Source of the DNA: Winogradskyella ouciana
GTDB lineage: Bacteria; Bacteroidota; Bacteroidia; Flavobacteriales; Flavobacteriaceae
Direction: 5' to 3'
DNA length: 64,000 nucleotides
NCBI RefSeq assembly: GCF_009709615.1
Contig: NZ_WJYA01000001.1
Coordinates: 1-64,000, forward strand
Below the pieces are notes generated by a model. The model made no database searches and was not told the origin of the DNA. It saw only the letters and a list, made by a program, of their open reading frames with translations. Both the position numbers and the translations under genes were made by a program. This document shows, piece by piece, positions 46,659 to 56,412 of this stretch; position 1 is the first letter of the stretch; each line of letters starts with the position of its first letter.

Positions 46659-48365
46659 ATGAAATCATTATTACCTTACTTTTGGATATTAGTATCTTCG
46701 GTTTGTCTAAATGCACAAATTTCATTTTCAAACTTGGCAGAGAACTATGGTGTAGTTGTTAACTGTGGCAATTCTAATTTTGGTAGTGGTGTAAGTTTTT
46801 ATGATTATAATAATGATGGTTTTGACGATTTAACATTAGCATCGGCAAATAATTATCCGATTCGATTCTTTTTAAACATTGGTGGATTTTTTGTAGAAGA
46901 GCAATTTAATTTTGATCATATAGGGACTAGCAAACAAGTTAATTGGGTTGATATAGATAATGATGGTGACGAAGATTTGTTTATCACGAGTAACACAAGT
47001 TCCAATAAATTATATCTCAATGATTCAAATTTTAACTTTGTTGATATTTCTGAGAATGCAGGAATACTTCAAGAGATAATGTTTACTTATGGATCTTCTT
47101 GGGGAGATTACAATAATGACGGTTATTTAGATTTATTTTTAAGTAATAGAAGTGAGTCAATACCTAACGTGTTGTATAAAAATAACGGCGATAATACATT
47201 TACAATTGTGAACTCAGAAGTAGGAATTATAAATTTTGGCAAACTTTCATTCTGTGCGGCATTTTTTGATTTTAATAATGATGGTTTTCAAGATTTGTAT
47301 GTTGCCAATGATAAATCTATTTATAGTAATGATTTGTATAAAAATAATGGGGACGGAACTTTTACTGAAGTAGGGTTAATCACTGGTGCTGATGTTAGCA
47401 TAGATGCCATGTCATTAACAATTGATGATCATAACAATGATGGTTGGTTAGATATATATATTACAAATGAGGCAGAAGGCAATGTGTTTCTTAAAAATAA
47501 TGGAGACGAAACCTTTACTGATATAGCCCCATCGTCTCAAACATCAGTTTTTAGCGAATGTTGGGGTGCCGTTTTTTTAGATGCTGACAATGATAAGGAT
47601 TTAGACTTATATGTCAGTAGTGATCATGATGGTACAAACCCAAATTTTTTGTCATCAGCTTTTTTTCAAAATAATGCCGATAGTACTTTTTCTTTGTTAA
47701 ATAACGCGGTGCCCAATGATTATGCTAAAAGTTATTCTAATGCAATAGGCGATATAGATAACGACGGATTTCCTGAAATAGTTGTAAATAACGATAGTCA
47801 TAACAATATATTTCTGTGGAAAAATCAGACAGAAAATTCAAATAACTGGTTAAAGGTAAAATTAGAAGGGACTGTGAGTAATCGTAATGGTATTGGCTCT
47901 TTTATTGAAATTTCTATAAATGGCGAAAAACAATATCGTTATACACTCTGTGGTGAAGGGTATTTATCACAAAATTCCGCTACTGAAATTTTCGGAGTGG
48001 GTACAGTTGAAAACATAGATTACGTAAAAGTAAAATGGTTAAGCGGAATAGAAGATGTCATATATAACATTTCTTCAAATCAATTATTAAACATCACTGA
48101 AGGTTCAACTTTATCATTGGATGATGTAGAAAATGAAGTAGTATTTACTTATTATCCTAACCCAGTAAAAAACACATTAACATTAAATGCTCAAAATAAT
48201 ATTGAGAATGTGACGATGTATAACATGCTAGGTCAAGAGGTGTTAAGAGCCATGCCTAATACCCTTAATAGTGATTTAGATATGTCGGATTTAGCAAACG
48301 GTACTTACTTTGTTAAGGTAATTATTGCTAACTCAACAGAAACGATTAGGGTAATTAAACAATAA
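46659..48365 (+). CDS. Secreted FG-GAP/VCBS-ASPIC/UnbV protein, paralogue 1
   Basis: About 568 aa: signal peptide (YFWILVSSVCLNAQ), then some seven to nine FG-GAP/VCBS blades with calcium-loop-like motifs (DYNNDGFDD, DIDNDGDED, DYNNDGYLD, DFNNDGFQD, DADNDKDLD, DIDNDGFPE). An ASPIC/UnbV domain follows (GIGSFIEISINGEKQYRYTL, GYLSQNS) and a T9SS type A tail. The layout matches CRTAC1-like surface proteins; such propellers bind ligands or other proteins. It is the first of four tandem paralogues and is flanked by terminators, so transcribed separately. Confidence 0.88.
   Translation: MKSLLPYFWILVSSVCLNAQISFSNLAENYGVVVNCGNSNFGSGVSFYDYNNDGFDDLTLASANNYPIRFFLNIGGFFVEEQFNFDHIGTSKQVNWVDIDNDGDEDLFITSNTSSNKLYLNDSNFNFVDISENAGILQEIMFTYGSSWGDYNNDGYLDLFLSNRSESIPNVLYKNNGDNTFTIVNSEVGIINFGKLSFCAAFFDFNNDGFQDLYVANDKSIYSNDLYKNNGDGTFTEVGLITGADVSIDAMSLTIDDHNNDGWLDIYITNEAEGNVFLKNNGDETFTDIAPSSQTSVFSECWGAVFLDADNDKDLDLYVSSDHDGTNPNFLSSAFFQNNADSTFSLLNNAVPNDYAKSYSNAIGDIDNDGFPEIVVNNDSHNNIFLWKNQTENSNNWLKVKLEGTVSNRNGIGSFIEISINGEKQYRYTLCGEGYLSQNSATEIFGVGTVENIDYVKVKWLSGIEDVIYNISSNQLLNITEGSTLSLDDVENEVVFTYYPNPVKNTLTLNAQNNIENVTMYNMLGQEVLRAMPNTLNSDLDMSDLANGTYFVKVIIANSTETIRVIKQ
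48145..48258 (+). repeat. T9SS sorting-tail segment, copy 2 (matches 46366-46479)
   Basis: Second copy of the nearly identical sorting-tail DNA. Differences from copy 1 in the core are T to C changes at synonymous positions. Confidence 0.8.
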
Positions 48366-48388
48366 TTTCTAAATAATATTAGACATTT

Positions 48389-48417
48389 AAAAAGCCGCTA
48401 TCGATTAGCGGCTTTTT
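48389..48417 (+). terminator. Terminator between paralogues 1 and 2
   Basis: AAAAAGCCGCTA paired with TAGCGGCTTTTT (12 bp), 5-base loop, ending in six T. Confidence 0.92.
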
Positions 48418-48449
48418 TATTATCTTTAAAGATATATTATATACCTGTT

Positions 48450-50183
48450 ATGATAGGGAAGAATGTTAATAACCATTTAATTAGTATAATTATAGTGCTT
48501 GCAGCTTCGCCCTATAATCTATTCGCCCAAATTTCTTTTAATAATTTTGCTACCGAAGTAGGTATTAATGTTGTATGTGGTAATACATATTTAGGCAATG
48601 GAATTAGTTTTTATGATTATGACAATGATGGATGGGATGATATAACTATAGCATCTGCAGATGGTGACCCAATACGCTTTCTAAAAAACATTAATGGTAG
48701 TTTTGTAGAGCAAACCTTAAACATAGATCAAAATAATTGGCAAAACAGACAAGTTAACTGGGTTGATATAGATAATGATGGTGATAATGATTTATTTGTA
48801 ACAAGCGATGACACTCATGTTAGGCTCTATGAAAATATAGGTAATATGATTATGAATGATATTACTAACACAAGTGGAATGTTAATAGAAACATTTTATG
48901 TTTATGGTGCATCTTGGGGAGATTACAATAATGATGGGTTTTTAGATGTTTTTTTAAGTATTAGAGACTACGACACACCCAATATTCTATACAAAAACAA
49001 TGGAGATAATACATTTACACTAGCAAATGCCGAAGCTGGCCTTCTAAGTGAAGGTATGTTGTCTTTTTGTTCGGCTTTTTTAGACTATAATAATGATGGT
49101 TATCAAGATATATATGTTTCAAACGACAAACCAAATACTCATAATCTATTGTATAAAAATAATGGTGATGGTACTTTTACGGAAGTAAGTCAAATTTCTG
49201 GATCTGATGTTTACATAGATGCAATGAGTGTAACCGTAGATGATATTAATTCAGATGGGTGGTTAGATATTTATATTACAAACGATGATTCCGACAGTGT
49301 TCTGTTATTAAATAATGGTGATGAAACCTTTACTGATATAGCAGTTTCTGCACAAGTTACATTTAATAGCTTAGGTTGGGGAGCTGTTTTTATAGATGCT
49401 GACAATGATAAGGATTTAGATTTATACGTTAGCGGAGAAACTAACGGTACTGTGCCTGGTTATTTATCTTCGGCTTTTTATATAAATAATAATGATGGCA
49501 CTTATAGTATTAGTAACTCATCGGTTCCAAATGATTATGCCAGCAGCTTTTCAAATGCCATTGGTGATACTGACAACGATGGTTATCCAGAAATAGTTGT
49601 TAATAATATCAACCACGATAATATTTTTCTTTGGAAAAATAATACAGAACCTAATAACAATTGGCTCAAGGTAAAATTAGAAGGAACTCAAAGCAATAGA
49701 AATGGAATAGGATCTTTTATTGAAATTTCTATTAATGGCGAAAAACAATACCGCTATACGCTTTGCGGAGAAGGTTATTTATCACAAAATTCTGCTACTG
49801 AAAGTTTTGGTCTAGGTACTGCAGAAGTCGTAGATTACGTAAAGGTAAAATGGCTAAGCGGAATAGAAGACGTCATATATAATGTTTCTTCAAATCAATT
49901 ATTAAACATTACCGAAGGCTCAAACACCTTGTCAATGGGAGAATTTGAAACTCAGAACTCTCTATTGTACTATCCTAACCCAGTAGAGAATACATTGACA
50001 TTAACCGCTCAAAACGCTATTGAAAATATCGTTCTATATAATATGCTAGGCCAAGAAGTACATAGAACGACACCGAACAATGTTGAAAGTATATTAGACA
50101 TGTCTACTTTACAAGAAGGAACTTACTATATTAGGGTAATTATCGCAGATATTACTGAAACGGTTAGAGTAATTAAACAATAG
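48450..50183 (+). CDS. Secreted FG-GAP/VCBS-ASPIC/UnbV protein, paralogue 2
   Basis: A 577-aa protein with the same layout as paralogue 1: signal peptide (LISIIIVLAASPYNLFAQ), FG-GAP blades with DxDxDG-like loops (DYDNDGWDD, DIDNDGDND, DYNNDGFLD, DYNNDGYQD, DTDNDGYPE), an ASPIC/UnbV domain and a T9SS tail (LLYYPNPVENTLTLTAQNA). A 33-residue stretch of the UnbV domain is identical to paralogue 1, but its DNA differs at many silent sites, unlike the sorting tails. Only 22 bp precede paralogue 3, so the two are probably cotranscribed. Confidence 0.88.
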   Translation: MIGKNVNNHLISIIIVLAASPYNLFAQISFNNFATEVGINVVCGNTYLGNGISFYDYDNDGWDDITIASADGDPIRFLKNINGSFVEQTLNIDQNNWQNRQVNWVDIDNDGDNDLFVTSDDTHVRLYENIGNMIMNDITNTSGMLIETFYVYGASWGDYNNDGFLDVFLSIRDYDTPNILYKNNGDNTFTLANAEAGLLSEGMLSFCSAFLDYNNDGYQDIYVSNDKPNTHNLLYKNNGDGTFTEVSQISGSDVYIDAMSVTVDDINSDGWLDIYITNDDSDSVLLLNNGDETFTDIAVSAQVTFNSLGWGAVFIDADNDKDLDLYVSGETNGTVPGYLSSAFYINNNDGTYSISNSSVPNDYASSFSNAIGDTDNDGYPEIVVNNINHDNIFLWKNNTEPNNNWLKVKLEGTQSNRNGIGSFIEISINGEKQYRYTLCGEGYLSQNSATESFGLGTAEVVDYVKVKWLSGIEDVIYNVSSNQLLNITEGSNTLSMGEFETQNSLLYYPNPVENTLTLTAQNAIENIVLYNMLGQEVHRTTPNNVESILDMSTLQEGTYYIRVIIADITETVRVIKQ

Positions 50184-50205
50184 ATATCAAAATTTAAATA
50201 ATGAA

Positions 50206-51915
50206 ATGCATTTTAGAATTACATTCTCTCTAATACTATTTTTTGTATTAAGTGATGCTATTGCACAGATAAGTTTTGAAAATCAAGCTACGGAAATCGG
50301 AATAAATGTTACTTGTGGAAATACGCTATATGGTAGCGGTATAACATTTTATGATTATGATAATGATGGTTGGGATGATATAACTATTGCTTCAGCTGAG
50401 GGTGACCCAATACGATTTTTAAAAAATATTAACGGAAACTTTGTAGAGCAAACCTTAAATATTGATTCCAACAACTGGAAAAATAAACAGGTTAATTGGG
50501 TGGATATTGATAATGACGGAGATAACGATTTGTTTGTCACTAGCGATAATAGTAGCAATAAGTTATATGAAAACCTTGGTAACATGATAATGGAAGATAT
50601 CACCTTATCTTCAGGTATGTTAACAGATGTGCTTGTTACCTATGGAGCATCTTGGGGAGATTATAACAAAGACGGGTTTTTAGATGTTTTTTTAAGTAAT
50701 AGAAGTACTTCCATTCCTAATGTTTTGTATAAAAACAATGGAGATAATACATTTTCGCTTGTAAATACTGAAGCTGGAATTATTAATATTGGTACGTTGT
50801 CATTTTGTTCAGCGTTTTTTGATTATAATAATGACGGTCACCAAGATATTTATGTGGCAAATGATAAAATAGAGAACGCAAATACACTGTATAATAATAA
50901 TGGTGATGGTACTTTCACAGATTTTAGCGTGGAATCTGGTTCTGATATTACAATTGACGCTATGTCTGTGACCATTGATGATTATAATGCTGATGGCTGG
51001 ATGGATATTTATATAACAAATGACGTTCCTGGCAATGTGTTTTTAAAGAACAATGGTGATGGCACATTTACCGATGTAGCACAACCTACAGGCACAACAT
51101 TTAATAGTGTGGGTTGGGGAGCTGTTTTTTTAGACGCTGATAATGATACTGATTTAGATTTGTATGTAAGTGCCGAACACAATGGCTCTGTCCCTGGTTA
51201 TTTATCTTCGGCATTATACGAGAATTATAATGATGGTTCGTTTAATATCATCAACTCTTCAATACCTAATGATTTTGCGATAAGTTATTCAAATGCTATT
51301 GGTGATACCGATAACGATGGCTATCCAGAAATAGTAGTTAATAATATTAATCACGACAATGTCTTCCTCTGGAAAAATAATTCTCCATCAACCAATAATT
51401 GGCTAAAAGTAAAACTAGAAGGAACAGAAAGTAACAGAAATGGAATTGGTTCTCTAATCGAAATATCTATAAATGGAGTAAAACAGTATAGATATACATT
51501 ATGTGGTGAGGGCTATTTGTCCCAAAATTCTTCAAGCGAATTTTTTGGATTGGGTAATGCTACAGTCGTTGACTATGTTAAGGTTAAATGGTTGAGTGGA
51601 GTGGAAGATATCATCTACAACGTTGGAGCTAATGAACAAATTTATATTATTGAAGGTTCCGCATTATCAATTAATGATAATGAATTGTCTTCAATGAAAA
51701 TTTATCCAAATCCTGTTAAAGATAGATTTATGATTAATTCAGAAGCTGATATTGATAAGGTGTTGCTATTTAATGTGTTAGGCGAGGAGGTCTTAAGGGT
51801 TTACTCAACTGAATTATATGAAAATATTGATATAACTCATTTACAAGCAGGCACTTATTTTGCCAAAGTTACTTCGTCTAATCATTCTAAAACAATTAAA
51901 GTCATTAAATACTAA
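50206..51915 (+). CDS. Secreted FG-GAP/VCBS-ASPIC/UnbV protein, paralogue 3
   Basis: A 569-aa protein: signal peptide (FSLILFFVLSDAIAQ), FG-GAP blades (DYDNDGWDD, DYNKDGFLD, DYNNDGHQD, DYNADGWMD, DADNDTDLD), a UnbV domain (GIGSLIEISINGVKQYRYTL) and a T9SS tail (MKIYPNPVKDRFMINSEAD). The N-terminal half is closest to paralogue 2 (shared ITIASAxGDPIRFLKNINGNFVEQ pattern), pointing to a later duplication. Its sorting tail is more diverged from those of paralogues 1 and 2. Confidence 0.88.
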   Translation: MHFRITFSLILFFVLSDAIAQISFENQATEIGINVTCGNTLYGSGITFYDYDNDGWDDITIASAEGDPIRFLKNINGNFVEQTLNIDSNNWKNKQVNWVDIDNDGDNDLFVTSDNSSNKLYENLGNMIMEDITLSSGMLTDVLVTYGASWGDYNKDGFLDVFLSNRSTSIPNVLYKNNGDNTFSLVNTEAGIINIGTLSFCSAFFDYNNDGHQDIYVANDKIENANTLYNNNGDGTFTDFSVESGSDITIDAMSVTIDDYNADGWMDIYITNDVPGNVFLKNNGDGTFTDVAQPTGTTFNSVGWGAVFLDADNDTDLDLYVSAEHNGSVPGYLSSALYENYNDGSFNIINSSIPNDFAISYSNAIGDTDNDGYPEIVVNNINHDNVFLWKNNSPSTNNWLKVKLEGTESNRNGIGSLIEISINGVKQYRYTLCGEGYLSQNSSSEFFGLGNATVVDYVKVKWLSGVEDIIYNVGANEQIYIIEGSALSINDNELSSMKIYPNPVKDRFMINSEADIDKVLLFNVLGEEVLRVYSTELYENIDITHLQAGTYFAKVTSSNHSKTIKVIKY

Positions 51916-51980
51916 TGGATATACTACGAATTGAATTAAATATTCTTTTTATATTTAGTGTAAAAGAATAAAACCCCTTG

Positions 51981-53720
51981 ATGATTAGAATTATCTTTTT
52001 TTCATTGATTCTACCATGTCATTTGGCCTTTTCACAAATCAATTTTGTAGATAGGGCAAATATATTGGGTCTAAATGAGCATACTGGCAACTCGGTTTTT
52101 GGAGGTAGTGGCGCGAGTTTTGTAGATTTTGATAATGACGGATTGGACGATATAACATTAGCTACAGGAGCAGGTGTGCCTGTGCAATTTTATAAAAACA
52201 TTAATGGTCAGTTTTTCGTAGAAACGTCTTTTTTTACCAGCCCTAATACATACAACTACAGAACGAGGAGCGCATGCTGGGTCGATTACGATAATGATGG
52301 TGACAAAGATTTTTTTCTCACTAGCGACACTGATGGCAATAGGCTTTTTAGACGAGAAAATAACTCTTTAGTTGATGTTACGGTATCTTCAGGTTTCCCA
52401 TTGGATAATTTATACACCTATGGAGCATCTTGGGGAGATATAGACAATGATGGCTGTTTAGATGTTTATTTATCAAATAGGATTGGAGATACGACCATTA
52501 CAAACTATTTGTTTAAGAATAATTGTGATGGCACTTTTTCTGAGGTTACAAATAGTATTGGGTTAAACAACTTACCAGCGCTTAGTTTTTGCTCAGGATT
52601 CTTTGACTTTAATAATGACGGTTGGCAAGACCTGTATGTAGCTAACGATAAGTTTAAACCCAATTACCTATATAAAAACAATGGAGATGGCACTTTTACG
52701 GATGTCAGTCAATCATCTGGTACAGATGTAGTAATGGACGCCATGTCAGTTACCATTGACGACTTTAATGCTGACGGTTTTTTTGATATTTACATTACCA
52801 ATACACCAGAAACCATAAGTACACCGCAACCTGGTTGTGTATTGTTTAAAAATAATGGTGATGAAACATTTTCAAACATAGCATTGAGTTCAGGGACTGA
52901 TTTGGATAGCTTTTCTTGGGGATCAAGTTTTTTGGATGCAGATAACGATAGTCACATAGATTTATACGTAAATACTCAATATAGCGGAGAGAATATGTAC
53001 GCTACGTATGCATTTTATGTAAATAACGGCGATGAGACATTTGATAATTCCACCATTTCAGGATTTCAAACAAATGCCTATAGAAGTTATGCTTCTGCAA
53101 TAGGTGATTATGATAACAATGGAGTAGTAGAAATTCTTGTTAATAATGATGTTGACCAAGAGCCATCACTTTGGGAAAACATCGAAGTACAGAGTAATAA
53201 TTATATTTCAATAGATTTAGAAGGTACAGTTAGCAATAAAGATGCCGTAGGATCCATTATTGAGATTTCAGTTAATGGAACTAAACAATACCGTCATGTA
53301 ATGTTAGGCGAAGGGTATTTGTCCCAGAATACCGAAACACATCACTTCGGGATTGGTAATGCTACAGTTGTTGATTATATAAAAATTAAATGGCTTAGCG
53401 GTATTGAAGACATTGTCTATAATGTATCGCCAAATCAAAAGATAAATATTATTGAGGGCACATTTTTGTCTGTTAATGAATTTAATGATGATTCTATAGT
53501 CAACTACTATCCTAATCCTGTAAATGAAGAATTATTTATTAATTCTAAAAAGAAAATAGATTCACTAGAAGTTTTCGATATCACAGGTAGAATAGTATTT
53601 GTGTCATACCCTTTGGTAAATAATACTAAGATAAATTTATCTTTAATAGAAAGCGGAAACTACTTTGCTAAATTGACCAGTAATGGTAAGTCAGAAATTA
53701 TCAAATTCATTAAAAAATAG
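51981..53720 (+). CDS. Secreted FG-GAP/VCBS-ASPIC/UnbV protein, paralogue 4
   Basis: About 579 aa and the most divergent member: signal peptide (IIFFSLILPCHLAFSQ), FG-GAP blades (DFDNDGLDD, DYDNDGDKD, DIDNDGCLD, DFNNDGWQD, DFNADGFFD, DYDNNGVVE), UnbV domain (AVGSIIEISVNGTKQYRHVM) and a T9SS tail (VNYYPNPVNEELFINSKKK). The ATG at 51981 is chosen; the preceding TTG is an alternative. It follows paralogue 3 by 65 bp with no clear terminator between them. Confidence 0.87.
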   Translation: MIRIIFFSLILPCHLAFSQINFVDRANILGLNEHTGNSVFGGSGASFVDFDNDGLDDITLATGAGVPVQFYKNINGQFFVETSFFTSPNTYNYRTRSACWVDYDNDGDKDFFLTSDTDGNRLFRRENNSLVDVTVSSGFPLDNLYTYGASWGDIDNDGCLDVYLSNRIGDTTITNYLFKNNCDGTFSEVTNSIGLNNLPALSFCSGFFDFNNDGWQDLYVANDKFKPNYLYKNNGDGTFTDVSQSSGTDVVMDAMSVTIDDFNADGFFDIYITNTPETISTPQPGCVLFKNNGDETFSNIALSSGTDLDSFSWGSSFLDADNDSHIDLYVNTQYSGENMYATYAFYVNNGDETFDNSTISGFQTNAYRSYASAIGDYDNNGVVEILVNNDVDQEPSLWENIEVQSNNYISIDLEGTVSNKDAVGSIIEISVNGTKQYRHVMLGEGYLSQNTETHHFGIGNATVVDYIKIKWLSGIEDIVYNVSPNQKINIIEGTFLSVNEFNDDSIVNYYPNPVNEELFINSKKKIDSLEVFDITGRIVFVSYPLVNNTKINLSLIESGNYFAKLTSNGKSEIIKFIKK

Positions 53721-53772
53721 AAGTTGAAGCTCTATTGTTCATTTTATTATAAAGTTATGTGATAGCTTTAAT

Positions 53773-53780
53773 TACCTTTG
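53773..53780 (+). promoter_or_regulatory. Predicted -7 promoter box of the glycosyltransferase gene
   Basis: TACCTTTG fits TAnnTTTG and ends 15 bp before the ATG at 53796. It overlaps the alternative TTG start, making the ATG more likely. Confidence 0.65.
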
Positions 53781-53795
53781 TGTTTTGTGCAAACT

Positions 53796-54788
53796 ATGTT
53801 TTTTTCATTTATAATTCCTGTATTTAATAGACCAGATGAAATTAAAGAACTTTTAGAAAGTTTTTTAGGTTTAAATGTCGATTATAAGTACGAAATAGTT
53901 ATCGTAGAAGATGGCTCTACAGAGACTTCAGAGTCGATTGTGAATGACTATAAGAAGCAATTAGATATTTCATATTATTTTAAACAGAACTCTGGCCCTG
54001 GTGATTCTAGAAATTTTGGAATGCAAAAAGCCAAAGGGGATTATTTTATCATTTTAGATTCTGATGTTATCCTGCCTTCAAATTATTTAACTGAAGTAGA
54101 TACTTTCTTAAATAAGAACTATTACGATTGTTTCGGTGGGCCAGATGCTGCACATCCTTCTTTTACTAATCTCCAAAAAGCGATTAATTTTGCTATGACG
54201 TCTTTTATTACCACAGGCGGAATAAGAGGAGGTAAACAACAGGTGGAAAATTTTCAGCCAAGAAGCTTTAATATGGGCTTATCTAAAAAAGCGTTCTTGG
54301 ATTCTGGCGGGTTTGGTAAAATACATCCCGGTGAAGATCCAGATTTATCTTTACGGTTATTAAATTTGGGTTATAAAGCAACATTAATTAAAGATGCCTT
54401 TGTATATCATAAACGACGCATATCCTGGTCTAAATTTTATAAGCAAGTATATAAGTTTGGTATGGTAAGGCCTATCCTTAATCAATGGCACCCTCATTCC
54501 AAGAGTTTAGTATATTGGTTTCCAACTCTATTTAGTTTAGGCTTTTTAGTTTCAATATTGCTACTGGTTTTTAAGATAGCAATGCCATTTTATGCTTATC
54601 TTTTTTATTTTATAATAGCATTTTTAGTATCATTAATTGTGAACAAAAATATAATAGTGGCTTTTCAGTCTATTGTCGCAATTATAGTACAGTTTTTTGG
54701 ATATGGTTTTGGGTTTTTTAAGTCAACATTCAATTTGGTGGTTTTGAGAAAACAGCCTCAAGAGGCATTTCCTAATTTGTTTTTCTAG
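53796..54788 (+). CDS. Family 2 glycosyltransferase with C-terminal membrane helices
   Basis: About 330 aa. The GT-A domain has MFFSFIIPVFNRPDEIKEL, IVEDGSTETSE, the DxD-like metal site in ILDSDVILPSNYL and a C-terminal acidic motif GEDPDLSLRLLNLGY. Two to three hydrophobic helices close the protein (about 245-310). It transfers a sugar from a nucleotide donor at the inner membrane; acceptor unknown. It starts a plus-strand unit with the YbbR-like gene and coaE. Confidence 0.9.
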   Translation: MFFSFIIPVFNRPDEIKELLESFLGLNVDYKYEIVIVEDGSTETSESIVNDYKKQLDISYYFKQNSGPGDSRNFGMQKAKGDYFIILDSDVILPSNYLTEVDTFLNKNYYDCFGGPDAAHPSFTNLQKAINFAMTSFITTGGIRGGKQQVENFQPRSFNMGLSKKAFLDSGGFGKIHPGEDPDLSLRLLNLGYKATLIKDAFVYHKRRISWSKFYKQVYKFGMVRPILNQWHPHSKSLVYWFPTLFSLGFLVSILLLVFKIAMPFYAYLFYFIIAFLVSLIVNKNIIVAFQSIVAIIVQFFGYGFGFFKSTFNLVVLRKQPQEAFPNLFF

Positions 54789-54795
54789 ATGACCT

Positions 54796-55752
54796 ATGAA
54801 CGCTAAGAAAAAAATGAAAATATCTGAGTATCTAAAGCGACGAAATGTTAAGCGCTTTAGTCTATTTGTGGTTATAGCTTTTGTGTTTCTTATTTTTTCT
54901 AAACTTTCTAATGATTACAAACAGACTATAAACTTAAAAGTAAACCTGATAAATATTGATGATGAAATTATTCTGAATAACGACTCATTAAACACCATGG
55001 AAGCTTTAATAGAAGCCAAAGGGTTTGCCTTAATACCATTTGTTTTTAAGGATTCTAAAGAGGTGGTTTTGGACGCAAAGACAGATATAGTGACAATGCC
55101 AGATTATTACATTTTTGATGTACAAAAACACAGGTTTTTAATAGAAGGACAACTTGGCTCTGCTTACAAAGTATTGTCCCTGAAACCAGATACCTTGCTG
55201 TTGTCTTATTCAACAAGAGCATCAAAGTATGTTCCTGTAGTTATAAAAACCAGTGTTGATTTTGCTGCCGGATATGATATCATAGGCGATTATGAATTAA
55301 GCATAGATAGCGTTAAAGTTGTTGGGTCATCAGAGAAAGTAAATGAAATACAATCAATATCTACAGAAGAGCTAACGCTACAGGAGGTCAACTCTAACAT
55401 TAGCAGAAGTTTAAATTTTGAGAGGTTACAAGATATTGAGATCTTTCCTAAAAATATAAGCGTAAAAGCAGAAGTTAAACGGTTTACAGAGGGCACAATT
55501 GAATGTCCGATAACAATAATAAACAAACCAGATAATGTTGAAATTAATTATTTCCCAAAGACGGTGACAATTACATATTATGTAGATTTAGATAATTATA
55601 ATGCTATTGACGCTTCAGATTTTAGAGTAGAATGCGATTATGAGGCTTTAGTAGATGACCAATCGTTTCTTGTTCCAAAAATTGTTAAAAAACCAGAGTT
55701 CGTTAAACGTACAGCTATGAAGCAAAAACGTATAGACTTTATTAAATTATAA
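54796..55752 (+). CDS. YbbR-like (CdaR-like) membrane-anchored protein
   Basis: A 318-aa protein with one N-terminal transmembrane helix (about 20-38) and YbbR-type extracytoplasmic repeats (VPVVIKTSVDFAAGYDIIGD, SIDSVKVVGSSEKVNEI, EGTIECPITIINKPDNVEI, PKTVTITYYVDLDNYN). In Firmicutes YbbR/CdaR regulates the diadenylate cyclase CdaA; no cyclase gene is in this window, so that role is only suggested. It ends 1 bp before coaE. An ATG at 54814 is an alternative start. Confidence 0.85.
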   Translation: MNAKKKMKISEYLKRRNVKRFSLFVVIAFVFLIFSKLSNDYKQTINLKVNLINIDDEIILNNDSLNTMEALIEAKGFALIPFVFKDSKEVVLDAKTDIVTMPDYYIFDVQKHRFLIEGQLGSAYKVLSLKPDTLLLSYSTRASKYVPVVIKTSVDFAAGYDIIGDYELSIDSVKVVGSSEKVNEIQSISTEELTLQEVNSNISRSLNFERLQDIEIFPKNISVKAEVKRFTEGTIECPITIINKPDNVEINYFPKTVTITYYVDLDNYNAIDASDFRVECDYEALVDDQSFLVPKIVKKPEFVKRTAMKQKRIDFIKL

Positions 55753-55753
55753 G

Positions 55754-56341
55754 ATGATAGTAGTTGGTCTTACAGGTGGTATAGGTAGTGGTAAAACCAC
55801 TATAGGCAAAGAGTTTCAATCTTTTGGCATACCTGTATATATTGCGGATGAGGAGGCAAAGGCATTAATGAATCGCTCTAAGGTTATAAAACGAAAACTA
55901 ATTCAATTATTTGGTAAATCTGCATACAAAGGCGATACGCTCAACAGACCTTATCTCGCTTCAAAAATTTTTAATGATAAACAACTTTTAGTTAAGATGA
56001 ATGCTATTGTTCATCCCAAAGTGGCCTCACACTTTAAGCGCTGGTTAAAAAAGCAGGAAAGTCCTTATGTTATAAAAGAAGCTGCAATTATTTTTGAAAA
56101 CAACATGGAGAATCAATACGACTATATTATTACTGTTGTTGCTGACGAAGATTTGAGGATAGAAAGAGTAATGCATAGAGATAATGCTTCTAAGGAAAAA
56201 ATAAAAGCAATAATAGAAAATCAATTAACTGATGATGAGAAGATTGAGAAATCAGATTTTGTCATTGTTAATAACGATTTAAATGTGGCAAAGCAACAGG
56301 CTGCAGAAATCCATGAATCTATCCTTAAAAAAATTAAATAA
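55754..56341 (+). CDS. coaE: Dephospho-CoA kinase
   Basis: Phosphorylates the ribose 3'-OH of dephospho-CoA, the final step of coenzyme A synthesis. A 195-aa P-loop kinase: VVGLTGGIGSGKTTIG, FGIPVYIADEEAK, VHPKVASHFKRWL and RIERVMHRDN in the lid region. It completes the pathway with coaBC at 39475. Confidence 0.97.
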   Translation: MIVVGLTGGIGSGKTTIGKEFQSFGIPVYIADEEAKALMNRSKVIKRKLIQLFGKSAYKGDTLNRPYLASKIFNDKQLLVKMNAIVHPKVASHFKRWLKKQESPYVIKEAAIIFENNMENQYDYIITVVADEDLRIERVMHRDNASKEKIKAIIENQLTDDEKIEKSDFVIVNNDLNVAKQQAAEIHESILKKIK

Positions 56342-56400
56342 CCTTACTCTGCTTTTGTTAATGTAAGGTTAAACCTAATTTGTGCTAAATGTTAAAATGT

Positions 56401-56408
56401 TAAATTTG
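56401..56408 (+). promoter_or_regulatory. Predicted -7 promoter box of the sensor kinase gene
   Basis: TAAATTTG fits TAnnTTTG and ends 4 bp before the ATG at 56413, so transcription would start at or near the start codon (leaderless). Confidence 0.55.
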
Positions 56409-56412
56409 GCTG

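Noticed and set aside
46659..53720. Interpretation of the tandem array as a toxin or CDI-like system
   Set aside because: No polymorphic C-terminal toxin, immunity gene or secretion ATPase is present; all four proteins end in T9SS sorting tails.
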